64,000 bases of DNA from Ephemerocybe angulata (Eukaryota; Basidiomycota; Agaricomycetes; Agaricales; Psathyrellaceae): assembly GCA_013368325.1 (NCBI GenBank), contig JAACJK010000005.1, positions 496,001 through 560,000 on the forward strand. The letters run 5' to 3'. The translations under genes were made by a program, and so were the position numbers. Shown in pieces: positions 23,901 through 34,561 of this stretch. How positions within the stretch are numbered: position 1 is the first letter of the stretch; each line of letters opens with the position of its first letter. Below the pieces are notes generated by a model. The model was not told the DNA's origin. It did no database searches and worked only from the letters and a program-made list of their open reading frames with translations.

Positions 23901-25798
23901 TGCGCTCCGCCACCTTCTCCAGGGCACGCTGCAGGGTCTTTATTGCTTCGGGCATACCTTCGTCGTTGACCTGGAGAACCGCCAGCATCTCCGCGTCGTT
24001 CGGAGCCTGGATGGCCCGTCGCATCAGTGCCCTGATCTCGGTGAAATCCCGAGTGGAGTCGAGCGAATTCTGGTTCTGCTGCAGCCCGGTAAGCGTGGTG
24101 AGGACGTCTGTGTGGGGAATTGAGTCGTCCAAGGGAGAGAGTAGTGGGTCGGAAGTGGATGAGTCGACGAGTCCGAGTGCGTTGGCCGTAGTGATAAACC
24201 GTGTTACGGTTTCGCTCGACTTCTGTTGCCTAAGCGCTGGTGGTGCGGATGTGTTCGTAGAAGCGATGGGCGACTCCTGGTGTCCGTCTTCGATTTGAAG
24301 AACAGAGGAACCCGAGGCCGTTATAAGCCCTCCTGCAACCATTGCGTTTATCATGTTCTGCATTTCCTCGCGTTGCTTTCGGGCGGTCTCTTGAACTTGC
24401 TTAAGCGTTCGAATTTGAATTGACAGCTGATAAGGTGTTAGACGTCGGCATACGAGCGAAATGAATGAAAGCTTACACCGAAGAGACCCAAAGCCTCGTT
24501 CAACCCATCATTACACAATTTAAGGTCGGCCTGTATCTCATCCCGCTTCAAGTATCTCTTGAGGAACGGGCGTCTAACTTGCTTCTGCATGAACAAGAAT
24601 ACTCCCTGGAAAGTTCTTCATTGAAAATTAGCGTGGGTGGAGAGTTAAGCGCGCATTTACTCACTCCTCCAGTTTCGCGATTGGGGCCGAGAGTTCATGG
24701 CCTACTTCGTCGCCAGCTTCGTGTAGCTCCTGCCTAATCGATATGAGGATGTCGGCACATCTCTCCGTCAAACGGAGACATCCGTAGAAGTTGACCTGTA
24801 AGAAATATGCAATCAGCACTCGTTCGTACTCTTTCATAATATGTAAAAAAGTGGATGGGACAGATACTCACGTCAACGTTTTGTACAGAAGCCCAGATTG
24901 TCAAGAGGGTTTTCGCGGCAGGAGCCAGACCAGGAATAGGAGCCAAGTCTAAGAGCTCCACACCAACAGAAAGTAGCTCATAGGTAACATCCGCGACGTT
25001 TCCCAGAACGGATCGGACAGCCAAAGCAACGCGCTATATTGTGGAAAGAATGGAAGCATCAGCCAAAGCATCCTAACGGTCGATTCGGTCAGTGGAACGC
25101 GCCTGCTTCGTATGCTCCAACCCTTGTAACTGCGCGGCTGGGATGGAGAGCTTTCGCTTCGGAAGCTCCTCCTTCCATGGCAAATAGGTGCCCTTCTTGT
25201 TGTGCTCCTGTTCTCCCCACCAAGACGCATCTAGGGTGGTCGCGGAGGGCGCAGGCGACGGATCTCTGGTCTTTGGCTTCTCGGGCGCCAGTGTTCTTCC
25301 ACGGTTCGATTCGGTGATTGTGAGGTCACTGGCGAGAGCCGTGGGCAACGACCTCGTGGAGGCGACTGGTATGAGCTCGCCGCCACGAGTGGTCGAGGTT
25401 TGAGACTGTGTCTGGTCGTCTATGGTGATAGAGGGCGATGAGCTTGAACCCCGGCGATGGGTATGACCATGCTTCAACGCGGACGGGCCTTGTCCACGGG
25501 CGGTGTACTCGAAGGTAGGGAATGCATTCTGCTCGTCCTCGTCGCTGGACGACTCTGAGGATGGCGAGAAGGTGACCTCGTCGTCGTCCCCGGTGGCGAG
25601 GTCATTGTGGCCCTTGTGGTCATGGTCAAGAAGAAACCCCGACGCGGCGGGATTCTTCAACGGAGACGAAACACGTGGCGCCGTCGATGATGCCGACTCT
25701 GACTGGGCCAACGAGATCGTCCGGTTTCGCGGGCTCAGGGGTAAACTTGCAGGTGCTGAGGATGGTGGACTCCTCGTAGGAGGAGACGAAGGAGGCAT
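20933..25798 (-). CDS. MLKL-like helical bundle + TKL-type kinase + C-terminal domain of unknown function
   Basis: After an N-terminal disordered exon (25798 to about 25085), twelve exons join in phase: 25033-24872, 24795-24665, 24615-24477, 24426-23208, 23163-22843, 22785-22618, 22560-22243, 22185-21928, 21863-21601, 21542-21347, 21276-21212, 21157-20933 (1,154 residues; about 1,390 with exon 1). Exons 2-5 encode an amphipathic helical bundle (LRLTERCADILISIRQELHE, LFMQKQVRRPFLKRYLKRDE, SIQIRTLKQVQE) like the four-helix domain of MLKL and fungal HeLo-like proteins. The kinase has glycine loop and VAIKVLKLK lysine, HGDLKASNVLV, ISDFGQ and LRWQAPEIL, so ATP binding and catalytic residues are intact; HGD replaces HRD. 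The C-terminal 350 residues (LIMPLWTPSPDVVLGAVGFL, LRAGHKAAHLCTE, LDAPKKWFARNI, AHFNVYASPKPGQPWGTFTT) resemble a stand-alone agaric protein of unknown function. The junction of exon 1 to exon 2 (25034-25085) does not splice in phase with any GT site I can see. Confidence 0.8.
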
Positions 25799-27608
25799 AA
25801 AGTTTGGACTAGCCTTGCTGGATCAAGCTTTTCCTGAAAGATCTATACCGAACGAAGAAGGGTTTATTGTCCTGGGAAGATCGATATTGATGATGAAATG
25901 TGTGGACTGGAGCACCGGAGTCGATGGGTTTCGGTGCTTGATAAAATGCGAGCGTCGTATCGAGGGAGTGGAGGATGCAAAGCACTGGTTTTCCGCACAG
26001 TATATTTATACGACGGCGCTGAAGGCGCCGAGTGCTGTGAATCACAGTGAATGTGAATGGTGATGTAAATCTGTATCCATGATTCACTGATTCCGAATGC
26101 TGGTGCCCAAGACGATCACCTGAGCCCATGCGACGCCTGCCTCGAGGCCACATTCCGCCCAGCTTCTCGATACCAGGTCAAGCCTTTTGTGGATAAGCTT
26201 CCCACATTGGAGAGGCCGTCATTGTGAGGGACTTTCAGTACTACCCACCCACCACCAGAAAGTCGAATGTGGTACTAGAGGAGAACAGGTCCTGGAGGAG
26301 CCCTGTATCGTGAAACGTCATTCCCAGTGCAGAGCCGATGCCTTCCCGAGATCAAAGGCTAAATCTCCCGTTACTCATAGCCTAAACGTTTGCGCCTCCC
26401 GTGCTCGGGTTTTACAATACTCGCCGCTTGAGGGTACTCAGCCCACTGCGGAGCCCAGCCCCTGCATACGACCTGCCACCAGGGTCCACTGCATGTCCAA
26501 TGTGTGAAGGGTTAGCCTGGAGTAAAGTGGTGTAGTGATTTCATCTTAATTAATTCCCACTCGAGCCCGAAAATTGGCAACTCGGGAATAAGTACACCTG
26601 TGCCGACAGCAAGGTCGGGAGGAGAGCAACAATGCATCCGGCAGATAAGGTAGAAAACCTACAAATGAGCTCGACAGTTATCTTGGCCTCTCCAGCTCAG
26701 GTGCCTAGAGTTATCACGGATATAACCTCGTACCAAGGCCGACCGCCGTACAACCATCGTTCCGGATATTTATCCAGTTTCGAAGCATTGGAAGGGCCCG
26801 ACGGGATCGTCCCTATTAAGCCCTAAGTTACGGGTCCCGGGGCGATCCCAAGATCCCCATATCAGTAGTCGGTAATTATGTCATCTCCAACTCAAATATC
26901 GACGTCTCGAGGTTCCTCGATCAAGTAGACTGTATAACCATCGATGAACCACCCCAAATCTTAGTGATAACCTTCACGCACCCGGTAAGATCTTTCAAAA
27001 GTACCCACAGCGCCGTCCCCGTCCTCATCCGGATATAGGCATCCCGTTCACCGACGCTTCTTCCATTTGCATGCCCAGTAAAGATGTCGAAGCCCAGCGC
27101 TAAAGCCTCAAAGCTGACTCACCCGTCGCCATCGCGGCATAAACCCAGCTAAACTCAATCTTCTTCGTTCTCACCCAAAAGGTGTAATAAAGCGGTGGTA
27201 CCGCAGACGCCTTCGCGGAGTCGAAGTGGTCGGAAAGTAGAGTTCTGCCATCCCGCAGTGCGGGAGGTCTATAAGCGGGGCGACCCCGATGGAGCGGTAC
27301 TTTCCAACTAACCTTCTCCCCCCTATCGGAGGATCATCATCCGAGTATCCGCCTAGTCGCCTTGAACACGCATCCCGCGCCCACCGAACGCCGTCCCTGA
27401 TCCAGTGCCGAGGCTGATGAATAGGCGCCCGCGGCGGCTATCCTGGACACTTTGAAATGTAATGAAAAGTGGGAAGGTTTGTAGCATCCGCCTTTCCAGT
27501 GATGGCGTGCATCAATGATCTCTGTATGGGACGTCGGACCTCGTATTCGTTTTTTTTGCTTACTACTACATGACAAATTCGGCTTACGCTTTTTAAAGTG
27601 ACGTCATA
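25799..27608. other. Intergenic region between kinase gene and Helitron, with a possible gene remnant
   Basis: No complete gene. On the minus strand two blocks around 27220-27110 (PLYYTFWVRTKKIEFSWVYA) and 27070-26925 (RMRTGTALWVLLKDLTG, then a stop) look like consecutive exons of a degraded gene of unknown identity. Two GC-rich hairpins lie at 27251-27265 and 27276-27288. The Helitron 3' end must fall within this region. Confidence 0.35.
27251..27288. other. Two adjacent GC-rich hairpins
   Basis: TCCCGC-AGT-GCGGGA (27251-27265) and CGGGG-CGA-CCCCG (27276-27288) are perfect short stem-loops. Helitrons end in a hairpin about 10 nt before CTRR. Reading toward the element's 3' side I find no exact CTRR at the right distance, so the link to the Helitron is unproven. 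Confidence 0.35.
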
Positions 27609-30600
27609 TTACAATACATTTTGTATTCCTGCCATGAAGTTACTCATGTCGGTACCGTGATTTTCTCTATGTATTTTGTCTAGAGCGTCCAATCTCTGTA
27701 GTTCCTCTCTTAGTTCGCCAGACAGTTCTTGAAGAACTTTGTGTGTTGGAAAAGATCGGAGTATCATCAGTCCGTCCAGAGATTTCACTCGTGATAGCAT
27801 TACGTATACTCCTTGTGGCTTAGTGCATGAGACGATATCCACTATGGCCCTTTCCAGTGTTCTTCCTTGACTTTTGTAGTCGGTATACGCGTACGATGGG
27901 ACGATTGGAACTTGGCGACGGGAAAATGTCTTTGCGTATGTGTCCCCCATTCTAACTGGTCGTGATACAGTCGAAGGTGTGGGGAAAATCGGGACAACGC
28001 CTGGTTCCGTTCCCGGTGCGCAGATAGCGCTTCCTCTTCCCGATATTCGAACGTATACAACCGTGGCCGTCCGTTTACCGTCTGCATTGGTCGCGAATCG
28101 AATGTGTGTTATCGTGCCTTCGGAGCCGTTAACGATCTTGAAAGGAACAGAAATATTCTCGGTGATCATGACCTTCATACCTTTAAATAAAGGGAGGATA
28201 CCGAAGGCGTCCTTTGTGGCGGTCGATGGCAAGTTCCATAGGTATTCTGATGCCGGATGTCGGGCCCTCTCCCCTCGGATAAGATCAGTCGAGTAATAAA
28301 GGTTGACCTCCTCTCCAAGTCGGCTCGCATGTGCCGTCAGCATGACTGCGTTGAGTGCGTCTCTTATCTCCCTGTTTCCAACTATCACCGGGGCGTCGCG
28401 GAATTTCGAAAGCGATTGAGGTTCCAGAGCTGCGACTTGAGATATTTCCCTGCGTCGTAAATGCTCTACTATGGTCCTCCCGTTAATGGTGATCTGCGCG
28501 CCGGATTTGTCCACGCAAGTCCTCGTCCGTATTTTGTCTAGAATGTTCGCGTAAGTCATGTCGCCTTCCTGTCGTTTTGTGATCTGTAGATTCACTACGG
28601 TAGTGAATTGCCTCCATAGGTATGCACCTGAAACAGCTTCGATTCCGGCATTGTTTTTGGCTTCTAGGAAGGTGGGTGACCGCACAAGACGATATGCGTA
28701 CAGGCTCGGTTCTTTCGGGGGGGAAAGCTGGAAGAAGTCACCTAAGAGAATCATGTTGATGCCGCCAAAATTTTTGAGACATTCTCTTCTGTCGTCGCCC
28801 TTCGCAAGTTTGAGTTTGGAGGAAATTGTGGCGAAGAATTGTGCTCCGACCATGGATATCTCGTCAATAACAAGATACTTCACCGACTTCCATTCCGCAG
28901 TAAGGCGTTTCGTCGTGGTCGTTCCTTTTCCTTTGCTGAAGGTCGAACCGATGGAAAGGATGGAATGAAGTGTATTGCCGCCTATCAGTGATGCTGCTAT
29001 ACCGGTGTAAGCGCCCAAGCGTATTTCCGATTCCCTTTGTAGGCGTCTGAATAGGTCAACGACCGTATCGATAAGGTAGGATTTTCCCGTACCACCTTTC
29101 CCCCCAATATACATCAGTAGTTGAGGACCCCCTTCTATGATGTGGTTCGCTATTGTAATGAAGGCTCGGAGTTGTTCTGCGTTTTCCAGTAGACGCCTTG
29201 AAACTGCCAGATCTCGGGCCTCGTTCCATTTTTCAACTACAGTGAGGCAATTAGCGCGAGAATCGTTGGAAGCGAGGGTTGTTACGAACGTCGCAGGTGG
29301 GGCGGTATTTTTGGAGGGGTTGTGTGTTATCGTCTCCACTTGGTCATCGTCTGATTTCGCTAGGGTTCTGAGTCGGCATTTTCGCATGAATTTCTGTTGG
29401 AGAATGATAGTGTCTTCGGTGTCATGAAGTTCGGCGTGTTCTGCGGATGTGGGGTTGTGAGGGGATACGAGTGGGTTGGCTGTGTTGACTGATCTCTGAT
29501 CATATTGCGTCGCAAAGGGGTGGCATATATTGAACGGGTCGGAAATCCATGATGGCCCCAACACGTCTTCGAGATTCCTGTGAGTCTGGTGAACGCCGTT
29601 ATCGTCATCAATGTCCATGAACATTGGATGACATGTAGCGCTGTAAACATTTTCCTGGGAATGTGCTGGGGCGGTCTCGAGGATGTCTTCTAGTAAGTGG
29701 AGGTCTGCTACGGCCGCGTGGCGTCGGTGTCTTGGGTTCTCGTCTCGTGCCTGCTTGGCTTCGGCCACTAAACACATATTCGTCATAACAGCCCTGTCTT
29801 TCTCATCTAAGTTAGGCTCGAAGTGTATAAATGCGGCGGTCCATGTCGGGTGAGCGTCTATTAGGTCTGTAGGACTTCGCCATGGCTTGAAGAGGATGCA
29901 CATTGCCCGAGACCATTCCTCCTTTTCGGTGTCGTTCCCCATTCTTCGTGGTATTGCAGGCCCCAAGAGGACAGGAACAACTTCAATCGTTCGGAGTGTA
30001 AGATGGTGACTGAGAAACTGTGGGTGGTCGGAGGACGAGAATGGCCTGGAGTTTTTGGGGTGTGGGGACGTCTCCGTATGCGGTCCTAATCGGAGTTGTT
30101 TTTTTGTTGTGCGTACGATATGTCGGTATAGGCCCATTGAGTCATAAGGCTGAGAATTCGGGCGGTATATGTAGTCTAGTAGGAGGTTAGATGCGCTCAT
30201 CCTTCCATTTTCTGAAGATATACATAACTGCAGCTCGGGTGGTGTCTCGCCGTATTGTTGAAGTCCGAAAGTTCGCCTTCCAATGCCAGTACACTGCTCA
30301 ATATAGCGAATCGCTTCTCCCCAATTGATAGTCTGGAAACGCTCGCTGGTGTATCGCTCTCCGCCTCCTAGAATGAAGTTCATTACTTGTGGATGCGATA
30401 TTTCTTGATGACCTAGCATGCTGTTTATGGCTATGGTCATTACCCGCTTGTTGTCCCTCTCGTTTGCGGTGCCACCGTCGAGCAGGCCTTTCGCGTCCCC
30501 TTGGCGGATGGCGTAAGAAAGTGCGGTTAGGCCGGCGTGCATGGATAACGGTGCTTTAGTGATATAGTCTGTGACGTAGTATAGGAAAGCTTTTGCATCG

Positions 30601-33410
30601 GAGCCTGAGCCAATAAACTTGATGTCCGTGTTGCAGCGTAGGAGGAAAGTTGCGGTGGGGTTGTAGTGTGTCATGCGAGGGTGGCGACGACGGATCGATA
30701 TCGTTCCACTTGTATCGTCTACGGTCGTCTCTTGTGACGTCGTTCCATCCATTCCGAATCGGCAGTTGGCGTCGGTACGACCGTCTTGCGGACGAAGGTA
30801 TTTCCAGCATGTACCGGTGTGTTTGTGCCAATTGAATCGGGTGAGTAGGTCGTCGACATACTCGGCGAAATCGACCTCGAACTGGGCGGGAGAATTGTCT
30901 GGCGTGGGTTGAATTGCGGTTATGGGATGAGGTTCGCCCTTCCGAATTACTTCCCGTTCGCCTCCATCCGATGTGGTATTAAGACGTGAACGGGAACCTA
31001 TAAATCCCGAATCGACTATAGAGTCCAACCAGTGGACGAGAGCAGTCCTATATTCCGGCGAAGTCTTCAGCGCTGACTCGAGACTTTCCGGCGGAGCGTG
31101 GTCGCGCAGCCATACTAGTATGTGGCAGTGAAGGCTTCCCTTTCCCTGGGCTTCGACGGCTCCGTAATGTGCTGTGCAGTGGCCGAATATGCCAGGGCCG
31201 TCCCTAGACCCCTGCTTGAGAATGATTCGGATGAATGCGCGAATGGTGGTGTCGAAGAATTCAGCGCACGCTGCTGGGTGAAGTACTGCCAACTCTCCAC
31301 GATTTTGAGATGTTAACGCAAGCAACGGTTCAAGGTCGGACGCCGAAGAGGCCCTAGTCGCCAGAACACTGACTAGAGGGTGATAGAGGTCGCAAGGGTT
31401 GACGGTTATGAACAAGGTGGGCGAACCGCGTTGTGCGATCATCGCTCGAATTTCGTTGCGCATTCGTATCTTTTCTGATGCACTTCCTGGTATGTTTCTG
31501 GCAACCGGGGTAATCGAATTCATTATCCGTAAGATATGTCTCTCGTCGTCGGTTACAGGCACGTATGTTGGGTTTCTTCTGAACTTGTCCCGTAGATGTG
31601 ATATGTGTCGAACGTCGAGATTAGACATATTCTTCACGAGCCCAGCATACGAAGATATAGGGACGTTGAATTGGAGAGAGGTGTTGACGGCCGCTTTCCG
31701 GATGACATTGTATACGTCGAAGGCTATTTCAGGGTCTGTCTCGAAAAAAGGGTCCCGTACACGAAGTAGATGGCGAAGTTGTACTTCCATGCTGATAGGA
31801 CGGGTGCGTCGGGGGTCGTGGAAGCCGCCAATACCGAAAGGATCCGCGTTGGGGTGGGCCCAGCTGAGCCAGTTTGGGTTGCTTATGTCTGGAAGTGGTT
31901 CAGAACCACTTCGGGAGTGTAGGAATGGTTTTTTTGCTAGGCAGTGTTGCATCGCCTGGTATTTCATCTCCTCATAGCTCGTGGCGCTTCTATCTCCAAG
32001 CGTATACGAGACGTTTTCCATGTACATCCCCTCCAAGTCAGATAATCGGCCAGTGTAATCTTCGGTTACCGAGTTTATTGCTTCGTTTAGCGGGAGTACG
32101 CCTATAGTGACAGATGCGGGAACGCCTATATCCTTAGATCCTGAGAATAGCCCGTCCAAGTGCTCGGAGCTGAATCCTCTGAATGACTGCGATGTGCTGT
32201 AATGGGGATTATTGTCGATCAGAAACTGGATTAACAGCTTGATTCTGCTTTTTCGTACCATGATCGGAGTAAGTTTGTCGAGGGTCTTCTTCGTAGGCCG
32301 TTTAGACGCCACCAGTATTGCGCACAGGCTGTCTGCGATGGTTTCTGGAGATGGAGGGAGAACGTTGTTTATAGTGATAGTGTCTCGAGGGGTGGATATA
32401 ATGTTACCTCGTATGTGTCGCTTTCCCGGCAGGAATGGGGTATCCTCCGTGAAGTCGTCCTCTATGCCTGTGAAACGGCAGAGCAGACTGTTTGTTCTCG
32501 CCCTGCTTATGAGTGCCTTTTCGAATATCGACATTGAGGCAAATGCCTTTCTGACGTTTATAGGCAAGCGGTCGCGGGCGTAGTACAGCCAGTTGGCTAG
32601 CGCTAAGCGAGGCATTTTCCCTCTCGAAAGCTCTGAATGGCACGTTTTGCATAACCGAAGTCCAGCTTTGTGCTCTCTGTCTTCTAGCCCAAAGGGATCC
32701 AGAATGGCTCGGTCGTATTCGTGGAAGGCGTAGCTCTCCGGCTGGAGTGAGGGTGGTAGTTGGTCGTTCCTGAGTAACGTGAGGTCGATTTCTGTCGAAT
32801 TGACGACGATCAGTTCCCGGGTTACGACGAGAATGCTGCACGCGGCACAGGGTTTCTTGAAGAACCGTTCGGGATCCATTTCTTGTTGCCATTGGCTTAT
32901 TATGTTTAATCGCCGCTCGTTGCCGATGGGACGAAGGTGACGAAGTGGACTTGGGGAGGTGTTGTCGTCCTGGGCGTCCTTCATGGCCACATCCCGGTTG
33001 TTGGAGAGGGATGGCATGCTCATGATGCGTACGGCACGGTCCTGGGTATCGGGGCGCCTGGAAAAGGCGGTCGCTACCCATTGGCAAGAGTGGTCGCATA
33101 TATGACGCTGAAGGTCCCCTTTAAGTTGAAATTTGGTGAGTCCGCGATAAGGGACACTATGTGTGGATGCGATAATGCGGAGTTGTGTTGTTTGTATTCG
33201 GTCAAATAAATTGAGGAGGATATGCAGTGGGCAGTGTAGGACTAATAGTTGAGGATCGAAGAGCTGAGGCGTAGATGGCTGCACTTGCGTAATAACCGAA
33301 TGAAATTGGTATTCGGATGTCCAGGTGCTGACATACAGAGGTTGGGGATAGGCAGATAGCGTTCCGTCAGGACGAAAGTACGGTCTCCATAATGAGAAAT
33401 CTATGTTCAT
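27609..33410 (-). mobile_element. Helitron, coding part intact
   Basis: The span given is the coding region only. Termini (5' TC, 3' hairpin-CTRR, insertion between A and T) could not be fixed. The uninterrupted 5.8-kb frame suggests a recent insertion or an active copy. Confidence 0.85.
27609..33410 (-). CDS. Helitron Rep-helicase (rolling-circle transposase)
   Basis: One frame of 1,933 codons without introns or stops. The N-terminal 350 residues carry Cys pairs (KPCAACSILVV, LCKTCHSELSRG) typical of fungal Helitron leaders. The Rep nuclease has motif 1 FITVNPCDLYHP, the HUH metal site LHCHILVWL (about residue 760) and the two catalytic tyrosines in YYVTDYITK (about 945). The C-terminal half is a PIF1-type SF1 helicase: Walker A GGKGGTGKSYLID (about 1440), Walker B VIDEISMVG, then GDFFQLSPP, and near the end YAYTDYKSQGRTLERAIVDI. 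Rep nicks and joins DNA strands for rolling-circle transposition and the helicase unwinds the template. All key residues are present. No accessory genes such as OTU or RPA are fused. Start at the first ATG (33410) is plausible; an upstream exon is possible. Confidence 0.95.
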   Translation of the reverse strand: MNIDFSLWRPYFRPDGTLSAYPQPLYVSTWTSEYQFHSVITQVQPSTPQLFDPQLLVLHCPLHILLNLFDRIQTTQLRIIASTHSVPYRGLTKFQLKGDLQRHICDHSCQWVATAFSRRPDTQDRAVRIMSMPSLSNNRDVAMKDAQDDNTSPSPLRHLRPIGNERRLNIISQWQQEMDPERFFKKPCAACSILVVTRELIVVNSTEIDLTLLRNDQLPPSLQPESYAFHEYDRAILDPFGLEDREHKAGLRLCKTCHSELSRGKMPRLALANWLYYARDRLPINVRKAFASMSIFEKALISRARTNSLLCRFTGIEDDFTEDTPFLPGKRHIRGNIISTPRDTITINNVLPPSPETIADSLCAILVASKRPTKKTLDKLTPIMVRKSRIKLLIQFLIDNNPHYSTSQSFRGFSSEHLDGLFSGSKDIGVPASVTIGVLPLNEAINSVTEDYTGRLSDLEGMYMENVSYTLGDRSATSYEEMKYQAMQHCLAKKPFLHSRSGSEPLPDISNPNWLSWAHPNADPFGIGGFHDPRRTRPISMEVQLRHLLRVRDPFFETDPEIAFDVYNVIRKAAVNTSLQFNVPISSYAGLVKNMSNLDVRHISHLRDKFRRNPTYVPVTDDERHILRIMNSITPVARNIPGSASEKIRMRNEIRAMIAQRGSPTLFITVNPCDLYHPLVSVLATRASSASDLEPLLALTSQNRGELAVLHPAACAEFFDTTIRAFIRIILKQGSRDGPGIFGHCTAHYGAVEAQGKGSLHCHILVWLRDHAPPESLESALKTSPEYRTALVHWLDSIVDSGFIGSRSRLNTTSDGGEREVIRKGEPHPITAIQPTPDNSPAQFEVDFAEYVDDLLTRFNWHKHTGTCWKYLRPQDGRTDANCRFGMDGTTSQETTVDDTSGTISIRRRHPRMTHYNPTATFLLRCNTDIKFIGSGSDAKAFLYYVTDYITKAPLSMHAGLTALSYAIRQGDAKGLLDGGTANERDNKRVMTIAINSMLGHQEISHPQVMNFILGGGERYTSERFQTINWGEAIRYIEQCTGIGRRTFGLQQYGETPPELQLCISSENGRMSASNLLLDYIYRPNSQPYDSMGLYRHIVRTTKKQLRLGPHTETSPHPKNSRPFSSSDHPQFLSHHLTLRTIEVVPVLLGPAIPRRMGNDTEKEEWSRAMCILFKPWRSPTDLIDAHPTWTAAFIHFEPNLDEKDRAVMTNMCLVAEAKQARDENPRHRRHAAVADLHLLEDILETAPAHSQENVYSATCHPMFMDIDDDNGVHQTHRNLEDVLGPSWISDPFNICHPFATQYDQRSVNTANPLVSPHNPTSAEHAELHDTEDTIILQQKFMRKCRLRTLAKSDDDQVETITHNPSKNTAPPATFVTTLASNDSRANCLTVVEKWNEARDLAVSRRLLENAEQLRAFITIANHIIEGGPQLLMYIGGKGGTGKSYLIDTVVDLFRRLQRESEIRLGAYTGIAASLIGGNTLHSILSIGSTFSKGKGTTTTKRLTAEWKSVKYLVIDEISMVGAQFFATISSKLKLAKGDDRRECLKNFGGINMILLGDFFQLSPPKEPSLYAYRLVRSPTFLEAKNNAGIEAVSGAYLWRQFTTVVNLQITKRQEGDMTYANILDKIRTRTCVDKSGAQITINGRTIVEHLRRREISQVAALEPQSLSKFRDAPVIVGNREIRDALNAVMLTAHASRLGEEVNLYYSTDLIRGERARHPASEYLWNLPSTATKDAFGILPLFKGMKVMITENISVPFKIVNGSEGTITHIRFATNADGKRTATVVYVRISGRGSAICAPGTEPGVVPIFPTPSTVSRPVRMGDTYAKTFSRRQVPIVPSYAYTDYKSQGRTLERAIVDIVSCTKPQGVYVMLSRVKSLDGLMILRSFPTHKVLQELSGELREELQRLDALDKIHRENHGTDMSNFMAGIQNVL

Positions 33411-34561
33411 AGTTAAGTTTCATACATAGTTGAAGGAATGGTGATATGCTAACCTGGGGGTATAGGGTGTAAGACCGGGGTCGATGACGCCTGGTCGACA
33501 GGCTGTAACTGGGCAGCCATTGCGAGAGGGGCGAGGACTGAGCATTGGTGTTAGTCCTTCGCCAGATTATATACTTCGAAAGGTGAGAACGTTTCGGCAC
33601 AAGTCAGTTCGGAAGTGCTGGGGATGTGAAGCGTGAATGTCCATGGAGAAGATCAGGAACATTGTGGTGGCTGTGACTCATGAGTTCAGGTGGGAATTTT
33701 AGTTGGGTTCCGAAAGCCGCGAAACGCGGATTATTGATCGCCGATCTGCCCTCAAAATTCCGTCTCCCAGCGGGGTTGCTCACGTAGAGCAGTTACCAGT
33801 TTGTTGCACATAATGGTGGTTTGCTCACAAAGTTTAGTTTAGGCCCTGACAGCTACATTCTTTATTCGGTAAGCGATATATGTCCGATCGGATGTCTACA
33901 TTCAGCAGTAGAAAGTGGCGATCGGCCAGATGGCATCTCTCGGGCGCGACATGTGGCCAAGTCGCCGCCAGAAACGCTAGCGATAGTCAATATCATAGCA
34001 TTGTAAGGGCTGATATTTACCGGTATTTCTGTGTATATATTCAGGTGTAGCTTATAAACTGTATCGTATATCGGTCCATGAAGCTTCAGACATTCTTCGA
34101 ACCTCTGAACCTTTCTTTCAAACAAAGTCTAATGGTCCGCGGCTGCGTGTCTCCGCCATTCTGGGACGAAACTGGCTTGGTATGTGCTTGCAGGGCGCTG
34201 TGTGAACTTCGCTAGCTAAGCAGCTTTGTATCGCCTAGTCCTTTTGCGGATTGCGTATTCTAGAATGTGTGGGTGTGTTATATCCATTTGATCTTTACTG
34301 AATGTTAGGTACAAGCTGGACGTCCTATATCTAGGAGACCTTACAACGTCGGATTTTACGGTGGAATACCGTACGCTTTCTTGCTCTTGCACTCAACTTT
34401 GCGATTTCTGACGCCTCAATCTCATTAGTCACACACACACCAGCTTTGCGCTACCTGCCGCCTCAATCTCACTAGTAAGTCCTCATTCAATCTGCCGTTG
34501 ATTCTCATTCAGATTGGTATAGTCATCACAAGCTTGGAATTCATTGAATCTATCAAAACGA
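33411..34561. other. Region upstream of the Helitron ORF
   Basis: No supported gene. The Helitron 5' terminus should lie here. A (CA)n tract near 34427-34440 sits inside a short direct duplication (CCTCAATCTCAYTAGT twice, at about 34411 and 34462). Confidence 0.4.

Noticed and set aside
26187..26507. 106-codon + strand frame in the kinase-Helitron gap
   Set aside because: No resemblance to any family and no supporting splice signals.
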